From: Trichoplax sp. H2
Lineage: Eukaryota; Placozoa; Uniplacotomia; Trichoplacea
Assembly: GCA_003344405.1 (NCBI GenBank)
Contig: NOWV01000013.1
Location: 310,001 to 374,000 of the forward strand
DNA length: 64,000 bases
Direction of reading: 5' to 3'
Positions 48,491-62,100 of this stretch are shown here, one piece after another (within the stretch, counting starts at the first letter, position 1; each line of letters begins with the position of its first letter). Made by a program: the position numbers and the translations under genes. The notes below the pieces were generated by a model. That model was not told the origin of the DNA. It did not search any database and saw only the letters and a list, made by a program, of their open reading frames with translations.

Positions 48491-49094
48491 GAAAAAAATA
48501 TTGCTAAAATAGTGATTCTGCCACAGAATTAGGAAGTAAAGTCGCAGATAGAAGTGCTAGCGGATTACAGCTTCAAAGCTAATCGTGATACCTCTAATGC
48601 TAGTGCCAAGACGGTCTAATAGATCACAGCTAGCACTATGATTTTACTTTCTTTCCAGTTTCCATTATTTCTGAAATACTATCGTGCTGTTAAGGATTAA
48701 TCATTCTCTATTCTTTTATTTTAGAAATAAAAATTACTGAATCTAATGAGACCACTACTAGTACAACCAAGGGAAACTATCAATATGTGGCTAAAACAGA
48801 TGCTAAAATAGTGAGACAAGCAGAAACACGACTACGGGAAGTCTCCGATTGTTGTAGATCAACAATTTCATAAGTGGCAGCGTTCGGTGGTAGTTTTGCG
48901 ATATCCTTTAGTCCTCAGCGCCATAATAGTGCAATAAATCAGTCGTAGACACATTACGGTTTTGTTACCTTCCTAGTAGATATGACTATATTAAATGCTA
49001 TACTATTTTACTGTTAGGCAACATTTGGTAAATAAAATATTAATAAATTAGTGAGATCAATAGTTGACAGTTGACAGTCTATCGTTGATTTAAT

Positions 49095-49520
49095 TAATTT
49101 TTACTTTATATCTCAATTGTAGTGGTTTTAATAGTGCTACCTTGTTTTTCGCATTACTTCACAATCACTTGTTACTTCTAATCTATAGTAGTAACTTTCA
49201 AGCTTACACTATTCATATTAATTAAAGAATCTATTTCTTAGTAAAATGCCATGTCTCAATCTCTGATGGTTACCAAATCTATTTTCTACCAATCTATTGC
49301 TGCTTTTTACTTCATATCTCAATTTTTGTAATTGTTCTAGCTGTTAGTACTACTTAGTTATGCGCATTACTCTACAATCACTTATTGCTAATCTATAATA
49401 GTAACTTTCAAGCTCATAATATCCATATTAATGAAGAATCTATTTCTTCGTAAAACGCCATATCTTAAATTCTGACGGATACTAAACCTATAATCCACCA
49501 ATCTATCGAAACTCGCGTCG
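49095..49520. repeat. Two-copy tandem repeat, period about 205 bp
   Basis: TTTTTACTTTATATCTCAA at about 49100 recurs as TTTTTACTTCATATCTCAA at about 49303. Further shared blocks are ACAATCACTT, AGTAACTTTCAAGCT and GAATCTATTTCTT. Confidence 0.88.
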
Positions 49521-51678
49521 CAGATACTAAAAGTAATTAGATCCACTGCAACGAGGAAAAGATCATTTTTTCTTAGTGTTTCTTGCTATATATCCGCGTC
49601 CGTGACTAAGACTATTAATATACGATACAAATTCTAAGAATAAATTCAATTTATTTACAGATTAATGAGAATATTAAATGTATCAATCATCATATTCAAG
49701 CATAATATGATAATATGCCGAGAACTACTATCATTAACATATGTTGATAATATACAAAAATTATGTGAATAGCTATGGAACGTCCATCTATTTATTATGA
49801 GTTTCCTATAAACAATTTTCTTCATGGTATTTCATGATTATCCCACTGGTTTGTCGTCACAGCTATAGGACGAAAAGTTTATACTATAAATAGTAAAATA
49901 CTATCAATCGAGGCAAGATTCATTTTGTATTTCCCTTTCTTTTTCTATCCTTTTATGGCAAAAACTAAGAAATATATTTTAAAATAAATAATGTGAATAA
50001 AATCAATTCTAAAAAGGTCAAAAATAGATTGACAAACGCGGATAGCAGATATCAAACAGTCCATGATTATTTATTTCTATAAAGATCCAAGCTATTGAAT
50101 TACTTATTTATAACGATGACGATGTAGTGTCTATTCCGTAATAATAATATTATTAACAAATTTGCCATTATAACCAAAGTCAATGATATAACAAAGAACA
50201 TCAAAATATTAAAAATAGAATTTATAAAAAAAATTGATATTGACAACCGCATATTAGGATAAAGATACTAGGATTGAGATATTTCATTCTAGGACATCAA
50301 GAAACAGTATCATCTCTGCTCCTACTTCAGTAATTAGAACTTTGTCTTATTGGGCCTTAATAGTGCTTCTCATTCTTTCTATGATTTCTGCATCCGGATG
50401 CAATTTTTTCAAATTTAATAAATACGGATACATTAAATTGAATTTATTCCTCTGTTGACAAAGCTGCCTTATGAAATTAGAATGGCATAAGATGTTACTG
50501 CATTGAAATACTCTTTTATTTGCATCATAGAATATTAATCAATGCAATTTTATATTTTTTCTCTCAATACCATAGCGATAATGGTCAAAATTAGACCTGT
50601 TTACAATATGCGAATATTTGTATCTTTCTGTTTTTATCACTACCCAGGACATACATTTCTAAACTAGAGATCTTCAATTTACATATCGAATTTTAGATCA
50701 CAGGTATTTATTACTCTTTTATTACCATCAGTCTCCACCATAGAAGCTACAGTTACATTATATCAATATCTTAGAGTGAAAGGCAACATAAAATGGCATT
50801 TTCAACTTACAATTAAAATTTATTCCTTTAATCTAATATCCAGTTAGCCAATTACAATATCAGTGGCTAAAGGATGTCCCGATATATGAGTCATGAATAC
50901 GGATATGAGATTATGAGTTACGACAAGAAATAACAAAACAAATAAGATTTAAATATCTGTTCTCACGTCCATTAAACAATCTAGTAGTAAAAAGTATTTT
51001 AGTAACGTCAAATGAGTGATTGAAGTGAAATTATTTTCTAGTACATGATACTTTAAATCAAACTAAACAACAACCAGCTTTCAACCATTCTGTTGTAGGA
51101 TTATTATTCTTGCAATGGCAACTGAATTTATCATAAAAATATTGATTAGTCATTTAGTCGTACTGTATCACCATCCAAGCTAGTGTACCATTGGGTATTA
51201 TGAAATATAAGTTGAAAAAAGAGAGCTATAATTAATACAATCTTTAGAAATGTATGTTGAATCACTTTGAAATAAAACATTTCATTTCATTCTAATTTAA
51301 CATACAAGCATTGGAGTGACTAACATATCTCCTTCACGACTTTAGTAATATTAAGAAATAAGATACTAATCACAGATCAAGTTAGAATAGCGATTTATTC
51401 ATCAATCCCCAGTAACCAATAATTACTAGCATTAGTCCTCCCTTTCACTTTGAAAGAACTATCTATACATTTTTTAAATATTTTTTCTTACGGATTAAGA
51501 AATTGTTCATCAGCACTATTTTTAAAATCACCATTTCTATCATTAAGTATCAATACGTCATCATTTATAAGTTATTAAGATAATAACTATGTTTACATTA
51601 ATTTCAATGTACGATACTTTATACATATCGTAGGTTATACTTTTAATATATTTCAAAAAATTCTGTGAAGAAATAATG

Positions 51679-53100
51679 TTATCCTTTCTTGTTACTTGTA
51701 GAATGTAAACGTTCATCTAGACGTTGTAACGTTTGCCAAAATCCTTGATTGATTTTTATGGATGGGAAACGCCGTTTAACATGCTCATGGGCTTGCTGTA
51801 AGCGCATATTACTATGATGCATTAAATATTGAATGACAGCAGTTGGTGCGCTAGATTTACCTGTATAGCAAAAAATTAACACTCTTTTATTACGGCGGCG
51901 ATTAGCTTCAATAAAGCTGTTAATATCTTCAAGGTAAGGCATTAAATCTTCATCAGTTGAGTCACGCACTTGTATATTTAAGCGTAAGCGTGTATGCTTG
52001 TAAGGCGATGGGCACATACAAGGAATATCACGGATTTTTGAGCGAGGTACATCTTCTGGTAATAAATTGGACATATCGACCATACTTTCAATATTTAAAC
52101 GGCATAACAACGGTTCGTCATGACCGGAACGGATGTCCCCAAGAAAGATACATTCAGTAATTTGAGCCATTTTATCACCAAAACAGAAATGATCCGTAGG
52201 TAAATGAGCTTTTCGATAATTGTTATAATCGAGCAAACCTGCTAAATCTTCCCTATCCGACGTAGAAGCAACTGTCGATTTATCATTATTATGCGAAGTG
52301 ATTCCATCGTGATTATGGTTTTCATCGGCAACTGTATTAACGTTATTGTAATTGTTAGGAATAGAAACAGAAGTTGTCGCTAGAGAAGATACACTGTTAC
52401 TACCATTATTGATATGAATATGTGAAAACTCTTTGGATCGAATATGATGCGATGTATAATTACCGCCAATGTCACTATTACTACTTCCCACACGATAATC
52501 ATAAATTTCGGCTGTGATACCACTAGCACTACCATGGCTTCCATGATGACTACCACTATAACCATGTGTGGGTGCTGCTGCCGTGGAATGGCTACGTATG
52601 TTGATATTACCAACATTGTGGCTACTACCATTAGGCTGATCGAACCATGAGTTATCGATAGTTTGCTGTGATTTAAGTAGATGCCGCTTTGGACGATGAT
52701 CACGAACTAATTCTGAATCACTTCCTCCGGAAATACTAACTGAATCCATACGATCGGTAATAAAGTTTGGATTTTCTGCCGTTTCCACCATGATCATATG
52801 AGATGTTACTGTGCTAGAGATGCTAGCAAATGAATTGGATCGCGGTGATGGTGGTAAGTATTCTCCATGAGATAGTGGAGATTGCAGCCAACCATCTGGA
52901 GAGTTATCCCTATTACTTGTAGATTCGTTATTGCTTCCGCTATTACTACTATTACCATTATTTTGAAGATCTGTCTGACTTGAATGAACTCGAACATCAC
53001 TGAGCGATTTGGTGACAATTGGAATTTTTTCACCATCTCGCTCTTTTTTCGCTTCTACTGTTAGACCAATAGAATCTATCGGTGTTAATGATTTCTTCAT
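51679..53100 (-). CDS. Intronless dual-specificity pseudophosphatase (STYX-like) with long Ser/His/Asn-rich N-terminus
   Basis: A single uninterrupted frame of 473 residues, starting MKKSLTPIDSIGL. Residues 1-310 are low complexity, rich in Ser, Asn, Gly and His. The dual-specificity phosphatase fold follows from about residue 315: AQITECIFLGDIRSG, then IQVRDSTDEDLMPYLEDINS with the general-acid region, then the P-loop VLIFCYTGKSSAPTAVIQYL. In active enzymes the loop reads HC-x2-G-x2-RS. Here His is Phe410, Cys411 and Gly414 remain, the phosphate-binding Arg is Ser417 and the next Ser is Ala418. Loss of the Arg should abolish catalysis, so the product is probably a phospho-protein binder or scaffold like STYX. 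It is the only long intronless gene here, which hints at a retrocopy origin. The ATG at 53100 is the first in frame that I see. Confidence 0.82.
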   Translation of the reverse strand: MKKSLTPIDSIGLTVEAKKERDGEKIPIVTKSLSDVRVHSSQTDLQNNGNSSNSGSNNESTSNRDNSPDGWLQSPLSHGEYLPPSPRSNSFASISSTVTSHMIMVETAENPNFITDRMDSVSISGGSDSELVRDHRPKRHLLKSQQTIDNSWFDQPNGSSHNVGNINIRSHSTAAAPTHGYSGSHHGSHGSASGITAEIYDYRVGSSNSDIGGNYTSHHIRSKEFSHIHINNGSNSVSSLATTSVSIPNNYNNVNTVADENHNHDGITSHNNDKSTVASTSDREDLAGLLDYNNYRKAHLPTDHFCFGDKMAQITECIFLGDIRSGHDEPLLCRLNIESMVDMSNLLPEDVPRSKIRDIPCMCPSPYKHTRLRLNIQVRDSTDEDLMPYLEDINSFIEANRRRNKRVLIFCYTGKSSAPTAVIQYLMHHSNMRLQQAHEHVKRRFPSIKINQGFWQTLQRLDERLHSTSNKKG

Positions 53101-56100
53101 CTTGAAATATATCGTATGTTATACGTCTAATATGGATTCGTATATAGAAATTTTTCAAGCCTAATATCTCCAATAAATTTCCTTCGCTACCGTTCCAAAT
53201 TAGAGCAAGACCATGAATAACAATGCGCCTTATATTTTTTCAAAGCGATAGATTGAAATCAGTCCTAATACCTTTCTAATGACAGTAAAACCAAGAATAA
53301 AAGCAACGTTAATATTTAACTTAGTTAGCAAAATTTAATAAATAATCCTTTTTAATTAATAAACAATTCATTTAGCTATTATAATCAAAACTGATAAATT
53401 TTATATCCCAACAATATTGTCCTACAGTGGTTGCTAAGATAGCAAACTTTCTTTCCCAATTCAATAGATGTACCATATTGCTAACATTTTTTTAAATTAT
53501 TCATAGGAAGGCGGATATTATAACAATTAAAACTCTTCAAACTTATACCTGTGTACTTTATTTGTCCTGCTGGAATTTAGATAATAGGGAAGCTTCTTTC
53601 GTAATTTTTATTCCTTCTATTCAACAAAAAAACCCTCTATCAGATTAACTTACAACAATAAATCTAAAATCGAATCTGTTGATTTGAGGATACTACCACA
53701 AGATGAAACAGCATTTTTTAGGCTAGATACGAAAACGTATTGCAACCACTTAAATATATACGTATACCACATAATATTTACAGTTTGTACATTAAATGAA
53801 TTTCAAGATCTTAACGTACTGTAGATAGAATATAAATTATATTATTTAGCAGTAATTTACAGTCCAGTTAATATAAAGGAATACCAAAATTGATTTAATA
53901 CATATGACCATAATAGATTGCTTGGGTAAGCTATGTACTAATTTTTTGTCGATCATTCCATAAATAAGAACTATATCTCTAAAGAAATATCTGATTGGCC
54001 TTAACTATACGTCGCAAAACCAACTTTCATGATATTTATGCCTTAGCTTATGGAAGGGTTACTAGCAAATACTGGTAGCTTCTGATATTCAAATACCTAT
54101 ACCGCGATTACATTTTAAATATGTCATATTATCTACCAATAATTAATGCATAACAAGCTATGTTCGATATTATCAGTTCATGTGTCTGATCATTTATGAT
54201 TACATATAAAAGATATCTTTTACGTTACAGCCTTTAGCTCTTTGAGCCAGTATATTATTGACGTATTTGAACCTATAATATCGTAAGATAGATTAACTGC
54301 CTAATGTAGCTCATCATGATGGCTAAATACTAGAAATAGAAAAATACTAGCCATAATAGAGAACAACAAAAAGTTCTCATGTTTTATACGTAAGTTCGGT
54401 GTAGACATTTGAACATTGGACTTATATACCATCGATATAATTAATCGCTACATGATTTTAAGAGGCTTTCCAAGTATATAATCTTCATTATAAGTAAGAT
54501 ACTTTGCGAATACAGAACCGGATTGCAATCTTAGAAGTCTATAAAACAATATTATCAATAATAACTAAGCTCCCAAGCATGATCTTCTATTCTGAAATCG
54601 AATTAGCAGTTTATTTAGAAGTGAACAATGTTTATAATACTTCTAAATAGCAATGATATTTATACGAGCTACAGTGTGTACAAGTATAACGGAATTACTG
54701 AATTTTATGTGATGTAACAAACTTGTTTCGGCTAGATCACAGTGAAAGTCCCACTATCGACTGGTAAACATGACAATACTGTCATATTGCGCTTATGCTA
54801 CGTAAGTTTAAATACATATCAACGTAATATTGAGCTTAATCATAGAATGTGCTTCAAATTCAAGGCTCTAAGATCGTAATTGGCGTAATTTAAAGGCTAA
54901 TAATATTTCAGCTACCGCACTAAATTAGCTCAAATTTGGTCCTGACCACGTTCTAATTTTGTTGAATTGATCGAATAAATATCACTATGCAAACTTATTT
55001 ATCTGTAAATGGTACTTGCAGTATCGACATAGCTTGCTAGTTTTGGATATCCCTAATGATGTGTATACTGTAAGCCGCCATAAAAAATTTAATTTTATCC
55101 TATAAATTGGTTCTCTGTAATCTAATCTCCATTCATTCGTCAATAATATATAAATTTTAATGAGAATAAACGTGTAACAATTATATAATTGCTTATAATT
55201 TGTTATAAATGTTGTTCTCTATTTAGTAATCATCGATCACCAAATGCAATATCATGTTGAATACATTACCATAACTACGCTAGATAAATTAAATCTCAAT
55301 CTATAATTGAAATCGATGAAATAGGACTTGCTATGTATACATATATTGGTTTTTGATATAGCGTTTAAATGGAGATGGGCTTGAACATTTATTTAACATT
55401 ACCTTTACTCATCGCTTACTCTAAACTAAAATTACGTGGCTACATCTCATGCTGCACATGGCGCAGACAAAATAAAAGATCTTGTAACGGCACGCTCCTT
55501 CCATAGCTTTTCAGAAGTAGCTAATAACTCAGGTTATATTGACTGTATGAGTAAATCGCGATACATAATTTAATTTATTCAAAAACGCAGGTACGGTATA
55601 TGAATCCGTTGTAGCTAGTTCTTAAAGATAGCGCTTACTCTGATATAAACGGGATGGCCTCATATACCACTTCTTATATCATGATAAGCTAACTAGTCGA
55701 TTACTGTGATTAAGAAATAAAAATATGTTAGGATAATGCACTAAAATTGGAACGATAATATTGCCTTAATAAGGAATTTATTAACGTTAGATTGAAATAT
55801 TAAAAATTAGACTATTTTTTTTTTTATCAAGATATTACCTTGGTATCAGGTGAAAACTTTTTCTCGCTACTTTAACTAGTGATTGTCGTATTTTAATTTA
55901 AATTCCATACATTATATTTACTATATTGAACTTAGTTATTATTTAAATTCTTACGTCATTAATTGGTAATATAACTCTGATAATAGTATCCCATTACTAC
56001 ATAAGGTAGATATCTTCATTGGTTTTATGGTATCTCAAAGTATTTACACTGCTGCCTTGGCAAATATTTTAATTATTCATCATAAATAGATTAATGCCAT

Positions 56101-59100
56101 GCAATCTTAGACGATATCGTATGATTTTAAGCTACTTTGCACTTGCCAATCAAGGGTAACTTATAATACTTAGGATATACATTCTGTAATTTAGAAAGAT
56201 TTACGTATAATTTAAAGTATATTTACCTAAATATTGGCTATTAGACTTTTCACTTAGAATACTAATAGATCGCAACAATCATCTTACTATTTGGCTTAGG
56301 CAGGTGTTAAATATGCTGTCGATTATGATTGTCACCTTACATATTCATGGTAAATTTAGGTTAGATCTCTCAGCTACACAATTTACGTTACATCACATTC
56401 GCTTCGAAACTAAATTGATATTTATTTTAGCGTAAACATCTTCAGCTTATGAAAATTGCAAAAAAAATTGTGGCCTGCAGCGTCTTCAATACATGCTATG
56501 GATCCTAATGTATTAACATTATGAGAAACCTTTTTAAAGCAGTTATTTAAGAGCGGAACCAACAACGACTATGAATACTACTAATTGCATTTCCTAATTT
56601 CTGATAATAGCTATTAAATATACTTCATTTACAACTCGCTAAGGCCAAGGAAAAGTAAAACTCATACTGAAGGCAACCATGAATATATCGAAACTACGGT
56701 ATATAACAACAGTCTTATTGAACTTCAGCTGAAAAAAATTGTTCTTAATGACTGATCAGATAGAATTAAATTTCAGTTAGTGTCTCTATGTTTTTATTTT
56801 ATCTTAAAACAATAGTCTAGAATAAAATGTATAAAAATTAATTCTATTAGGAATTAATGCAATATCTTAAGTTATATAGAGATATTGTTAATGCGATATT
56901 AAGGTGTCAAGAGGTTTCTCATGTTCCTTAAGCGGTAATTTACTTGGTCAAATTTATAGCTAACGAACTAGATAAAATAAAATTACACAAATTTAAATTA
57001 AAATTAATTTATTGTATTGTGACTGTCTATAATCTAAAACTATAATTTAAAGCGATCTCTAGGTTTAATAATCTTGAAAAGATCCATATGCACTGTCTAA
57101 TTACCATCCTTAACATTAAGGGAATGATTTTTTTACCTGATTTATGGACTCTTATGAACAATCTTAAATTAGCCCAGGTTTATGGCTTGATACAATAATT
57201 GAATTAAACTACTTTCTATCTTAATATTCTTTCAATTAGCGGATTACAGCAACGCTATTACAGTTTTTCAACTGATCTATTAATATCGTATCCAATAAAT
57301 TCTTCATTATCCACTGCATGAAGATAATACCAAATTATGACTGCTCACGATTAGGTAAAAAACTTTAATTTATTGGCATGATCGCTGTCACTATATTTTT
57401 ATTACAAAATTACCCTTACAGGATGCTCTCTTCGAACTTTGATTCTATATATTGAAAATTATTCTCACTATCATGTTAAAATTTTATAGAGAAAGGAAGC
57501 AAAACATGATCACGGCTTAGCTCTAGCGTAATTCGTTCTTAACTAATTAAATATTGAAAGCACTTGTGTCATGTCGATAGAAGTACCGCTTTAGATAGAA
57601 TTTAGCATAATAAAATTGTATACTGCAATAGTGCGAATGAAATAAAATATTTTTACTCTAAATGTGAGGTATTCGGAATTCTTATTCTTCAAAAGCTAAT
57701 AACAATAATATAATCTCATAATTGCTTATTCGTTAGTTGATATTAAAAGTATTTAGAAAATTAAGTATATCAGTTATAGAAAAACTTTTGGCTAATACCC
57801 AATCATGCATATATTAGAAACAAGTATTGCAGCAATATTGAGAATTGAAAGCACTACCGATAAATTTATCGATGCTTTAAGATATATTTTGTGTATGAGA
57901 ATTGGAAAACATTAATGCACTACTATTAATCTTTATCATCATTTTGGATAACTTCTTACCAATAAATTTATAGTACATTAAGGAATTTTCTAGCCATAAC
58001 GTATGCAGATGTCAAAAATAAAGTTGCTATCGTAATAAACTCTCTTTCCTATAAGTACCCGTTGGTATCTTTCAATGCCAAGGCTATAAAATAACATCTG
58101 ATAGCTTTATAACGAATAAGATACAAATCTGTGCGAGATCGATTACAGAAGTTGGATATAAATCAACAGCTAAAACGTGTAACTTGCCCACGAAAGGCAC
58201 ACCATTTATTTTCAATATATCTAACATTTTTATGCTATAGATAAATTAATAGAACTAGAAAGTTTATAAGTTATTTTATATGTGGAATTTCTTTGAACTA
58301 GTTGAAGAATAGAAAGGATCTTCTAATATATCATAGGATTATTTAATAGGCAAATAGGATATTGGTAGAGTTTCAAGTCAAGCTACAACCCTTTAGAAAT
58401 AGTGATACGAAAAGATGTAAATGCGTTTGTCTAAATGTTATTATTCAATTACCATGATGTTAGCGTACATTTATCCTATCTGTGCCAATTGAAATATAGT
58501 TATATATGTATACGTAGATATTACTAAAATTAATTGATATAAATATTTTATTGTAGTTAAAATTTATCCTGAGCAGTAAAATTGGTGCATACTTAGTTAA
58601 TCTGTATACACAAAGAGGATAATTAAGTTTTAAAAGTAGAAGAAAAAATACCTATCAGGGAGCGCTTGTACGCGTATATAATAGAGATGAGATGTAGTGG
58701 AATGAAGTCTTATAAATTTTTGAATATGGAGGTATTTTTAAAATTTGCCTACAATATGGGTGTGTTTTAACGGTGGTGTAGAATATATGAGTGTATAGCT
58801 TTTATGGCTGTATTTTGTGAAACTATAAAATGATTAAGCTAATGTTATGATTTAAATATCAGATAGAATTTATGCAAAAATTGATATCAGTGCTTTTGCC
58901 TTGGTTAAGAGTGCTAATACTAATGTTGCTTCCTATAGTTGAAATACAGTATACTTAAAGTGCAATGATTAAGGAACACGATAAGATCTGTCGATTCAAA
59001 TGCATTATTTACTTGCCGTCGGTATTTCCCTTAAATCAATTAATTTACTGCTTGAATTTTCAGTGTAATGAATAGAATTTTAAATAAAAAGTACGTCATC

Positions 59101-62100
59101 ATATCTTAAATCATTAAAATTTCAAGTGTTTCTATTTTTATTACTAGCTTTCTCCTCTTAGTTTAGTCCAGACGATCAAATCAATCTTCATTGGCAAAAC
59201 AAATATCAAAATAACGGTCTAATTTAAATTTTCCTAAACTAGTCTATAAATTGTGATATTACTTAGGCGAACAATCGTGCCGCTCTATTATAGAACTTGA
59301 TGTGCATTCGAATATTGTTTTTACTTCCTTTATTTATGTCAGCGAAGTGAATTATTAAAAAGATTCTCTTTCCTATACTTTCGTAACATCTCCAGTTGAA
59401 CACTTTATAATAAATAGTTTGTTCTAATTTGCTTCTGAAATGTTATCCATTTTAATGGTGGCAATTCCTCTCGTTGAAGAGTTATAGTAGTATATAGTAA
59501 CATATACGTTAATAATTCAGCGTTATTCTTTGTCAATAATGAAATTGCTGACAGAGTACACAAAATCGTTTTAAATTTTCATCATCTAACAATTATAATA
59601 GATCAGATCACTCTTGTAAAAAATTGAAGAAAAAGTGATGGATATATTCTTTTTTCTCTTTTATAAGTCATAAAAAATAGAAGTTATACGTATTTGAAGA
59701 GTTTCGTTATAATTTTTATACCAGTTAGTATTCTTTTGATTATTGCATCATTACTATAGTATTGTTAGTACCAATAATGGCTATTAGAAAAGTTGGCTCG
59801 ACTACTCTATAGTAGAATATTGAACAGTGACTTCGTTATAATAGGAGTGTGTCACAAAACAGCTTTGCAACAAGATAACGTAATGTACGATCAATAAGTC
59901 AATTTCTTGAACTACGTATCAAGGAACGATATCTGCACTATCAGAAACACTTTTGCTCTACTAGCAGACTACACAAAAACTTAGACGCCTCGTATTTTAC
60001 GTTAAACTCTAAGTTTAAGAATCCACTTTATTACACGATATACTGCATTTATATACTCTTCCTCAATAGTTCATGAGTCCTAGTTAGTACGATTAACTTT
60101 GGAATCATTCACTGAATTAGATATTAATTATAGCTACTGTTCCCTTAATGCAGACAGCAGTATTTACGAACATAGACATCTGATGACTAATACAGAATAG
60201 TCAGATTACGATATGTCCTATAAGGGAACATTTCCACGATAATTTACAATCTACCATAAGTAGGTTACAATCACAATGATTCGAACTGTAAGTAGATGAT
60301 TTGCATTCCCTACTATAACTATTAATTTCAGTATGTGTCTATGTGCCACTGTCATAAAAGTCAGTGCTATATTAAAACACAGTATATCCAAATTATAAGT
60401 TAACTAAATAAGGATAGGCTAACAGAATTGTCATAACATAGATATTTCTACTCTAATACAGTATATAACACTGTCACAGAGTGATACTTTTTGCTTAGAG
60501 TTTCTTCCATTATATTGCAATCTAATATAAGTTTGTAGAATAGTAATCATCGATTAAGGCTATCATGTTATCTGTGTATTATAAGAGAAAAAAATTAAGT
60601 CAAATAAAAAAGTTTTTGAAGAGGTTCAAATGTTACAAAATTAATTTATTTTTATCGTCTCGTTTTATTGTTTCAATATCGATGCTGTAAGTACGCCTGA
60701 CAGTAATTAGAAATGGATATTAAGACTATATGCTATTGCTCATATTAGCTTGATTAACAATTGAAATTAAATTTAAATTTACTGTAGCTAAAGGCAATAG
60801 GATGTAGAATGAATTTTCACTACTTTAGTGTGTATAATCTAAACAGAAATAGCAAAATAATAATGTTTTATCTTAATAGGTCTCGATCGTTTAAATAAAT
60901 TTTGGATACAATATGAACCTATTGAGTAGGCTATAAGGAATTGGGAAAGATTGGTGCAAGGTTAAAATTAAAAAGCAACATAACGGTAAATAATATTTAA
61001 GATGGAGAACTATAATTAATGGAATTAATTAGGCAAAAGTAATATTAGCTGTGTCTAGCAAGGAATAACTCTTTGACCATGATAGAGCTGCTACTTATTG
61101 ATTTAGACAACGTAGTCAAAAGCAAGATGACTATTATTTTTACTTTACAGAAGATAGTTCTACCATTGCTAAAATTATTAACTACATCCATGAATAAATT
61201 AATAGGCCTTTGTTAATAATACCCTCCATGATATGCAATATAGGAATTTCTACTTGATTTTACTCTTTACTTATTTTCTTTCACAAGAATTTAAAGTGGT
61301 GTATACTTAATAAAGATTGTTTTGTATGATATTTTTATTAGTGACGATTATTTGGAAAATGCTTTATACGAGTATTGAGAGAATAGCATCGTTACCCAAG
61401 GTATAGTATTCATTTTCAGACTGGACAATTTTTATTTAAATTTATTTCTAGTCGGTGTTTTTATTATTTAGTTTACGAACCTGGATTTTTTTCTTCTTTA
61501 AATTCTTGAAAATTGAAGCATTGCCAAAGCGAATAGCAATTCCTTTACTGTTATAGCCTATCTCGATGTGATTGAATAATTTTGTTCCGAATTTCAGTCT
61601 TGATTAGATAAGTAGTAATAGTAATATTTTCACTAGTTAACCGTTCAAACTGTAGCAGGAGTATTTATTTCGTTGAATTGGATGAATTAGTTCTCAAATT
61701 TTAGAATAATAATAGTAGTATAAGATATTTTAGGCAGAACAGTTAAAGAGTTATGATGGGAATAGAGCAGAATAGAAGAGAGATAAATTTGAGTAGACTG
61801 CGAGTACAACAAAGTAATTGTGAAAGTTTAAAAAAAAGAAGAATACAATACTGGGTATATTGTTGTGTATTAAATCATCTTTCGATATAAAATTTATTGG
61901 TCCGGTATTGATTCTATTATCATGCGTAGTTTATATAGGCCCAGTATTAACTTGATTGCTTTCTAATAACGCAACTCTACAGTACCTTACTTTGGGTTCC
62001 TTCAGACTACCCCCTGGTACTCTACTGAAATCCACTTGCAAGAGTACCGATTAATTTTCAATTTTTGATGGCAACTGTGGATTTTTTTCTGCTATCGTTA

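Larger units (their letters stand above)
46622..51678. other. Intergenic region with tandem repeat arrays
   Basis: It lies between the EF-hand gene start and the 3' end of the pseudophosphatase gene. The first 0.6 kb probably contains the EF-hand promoter. Two tandem arrays occupy 47.27-48.49 and 49.10-49.52 kb. From 49.6 to 51.6 kb I see only AT-rich sequence with no supported feature. Confidence 0.6.
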
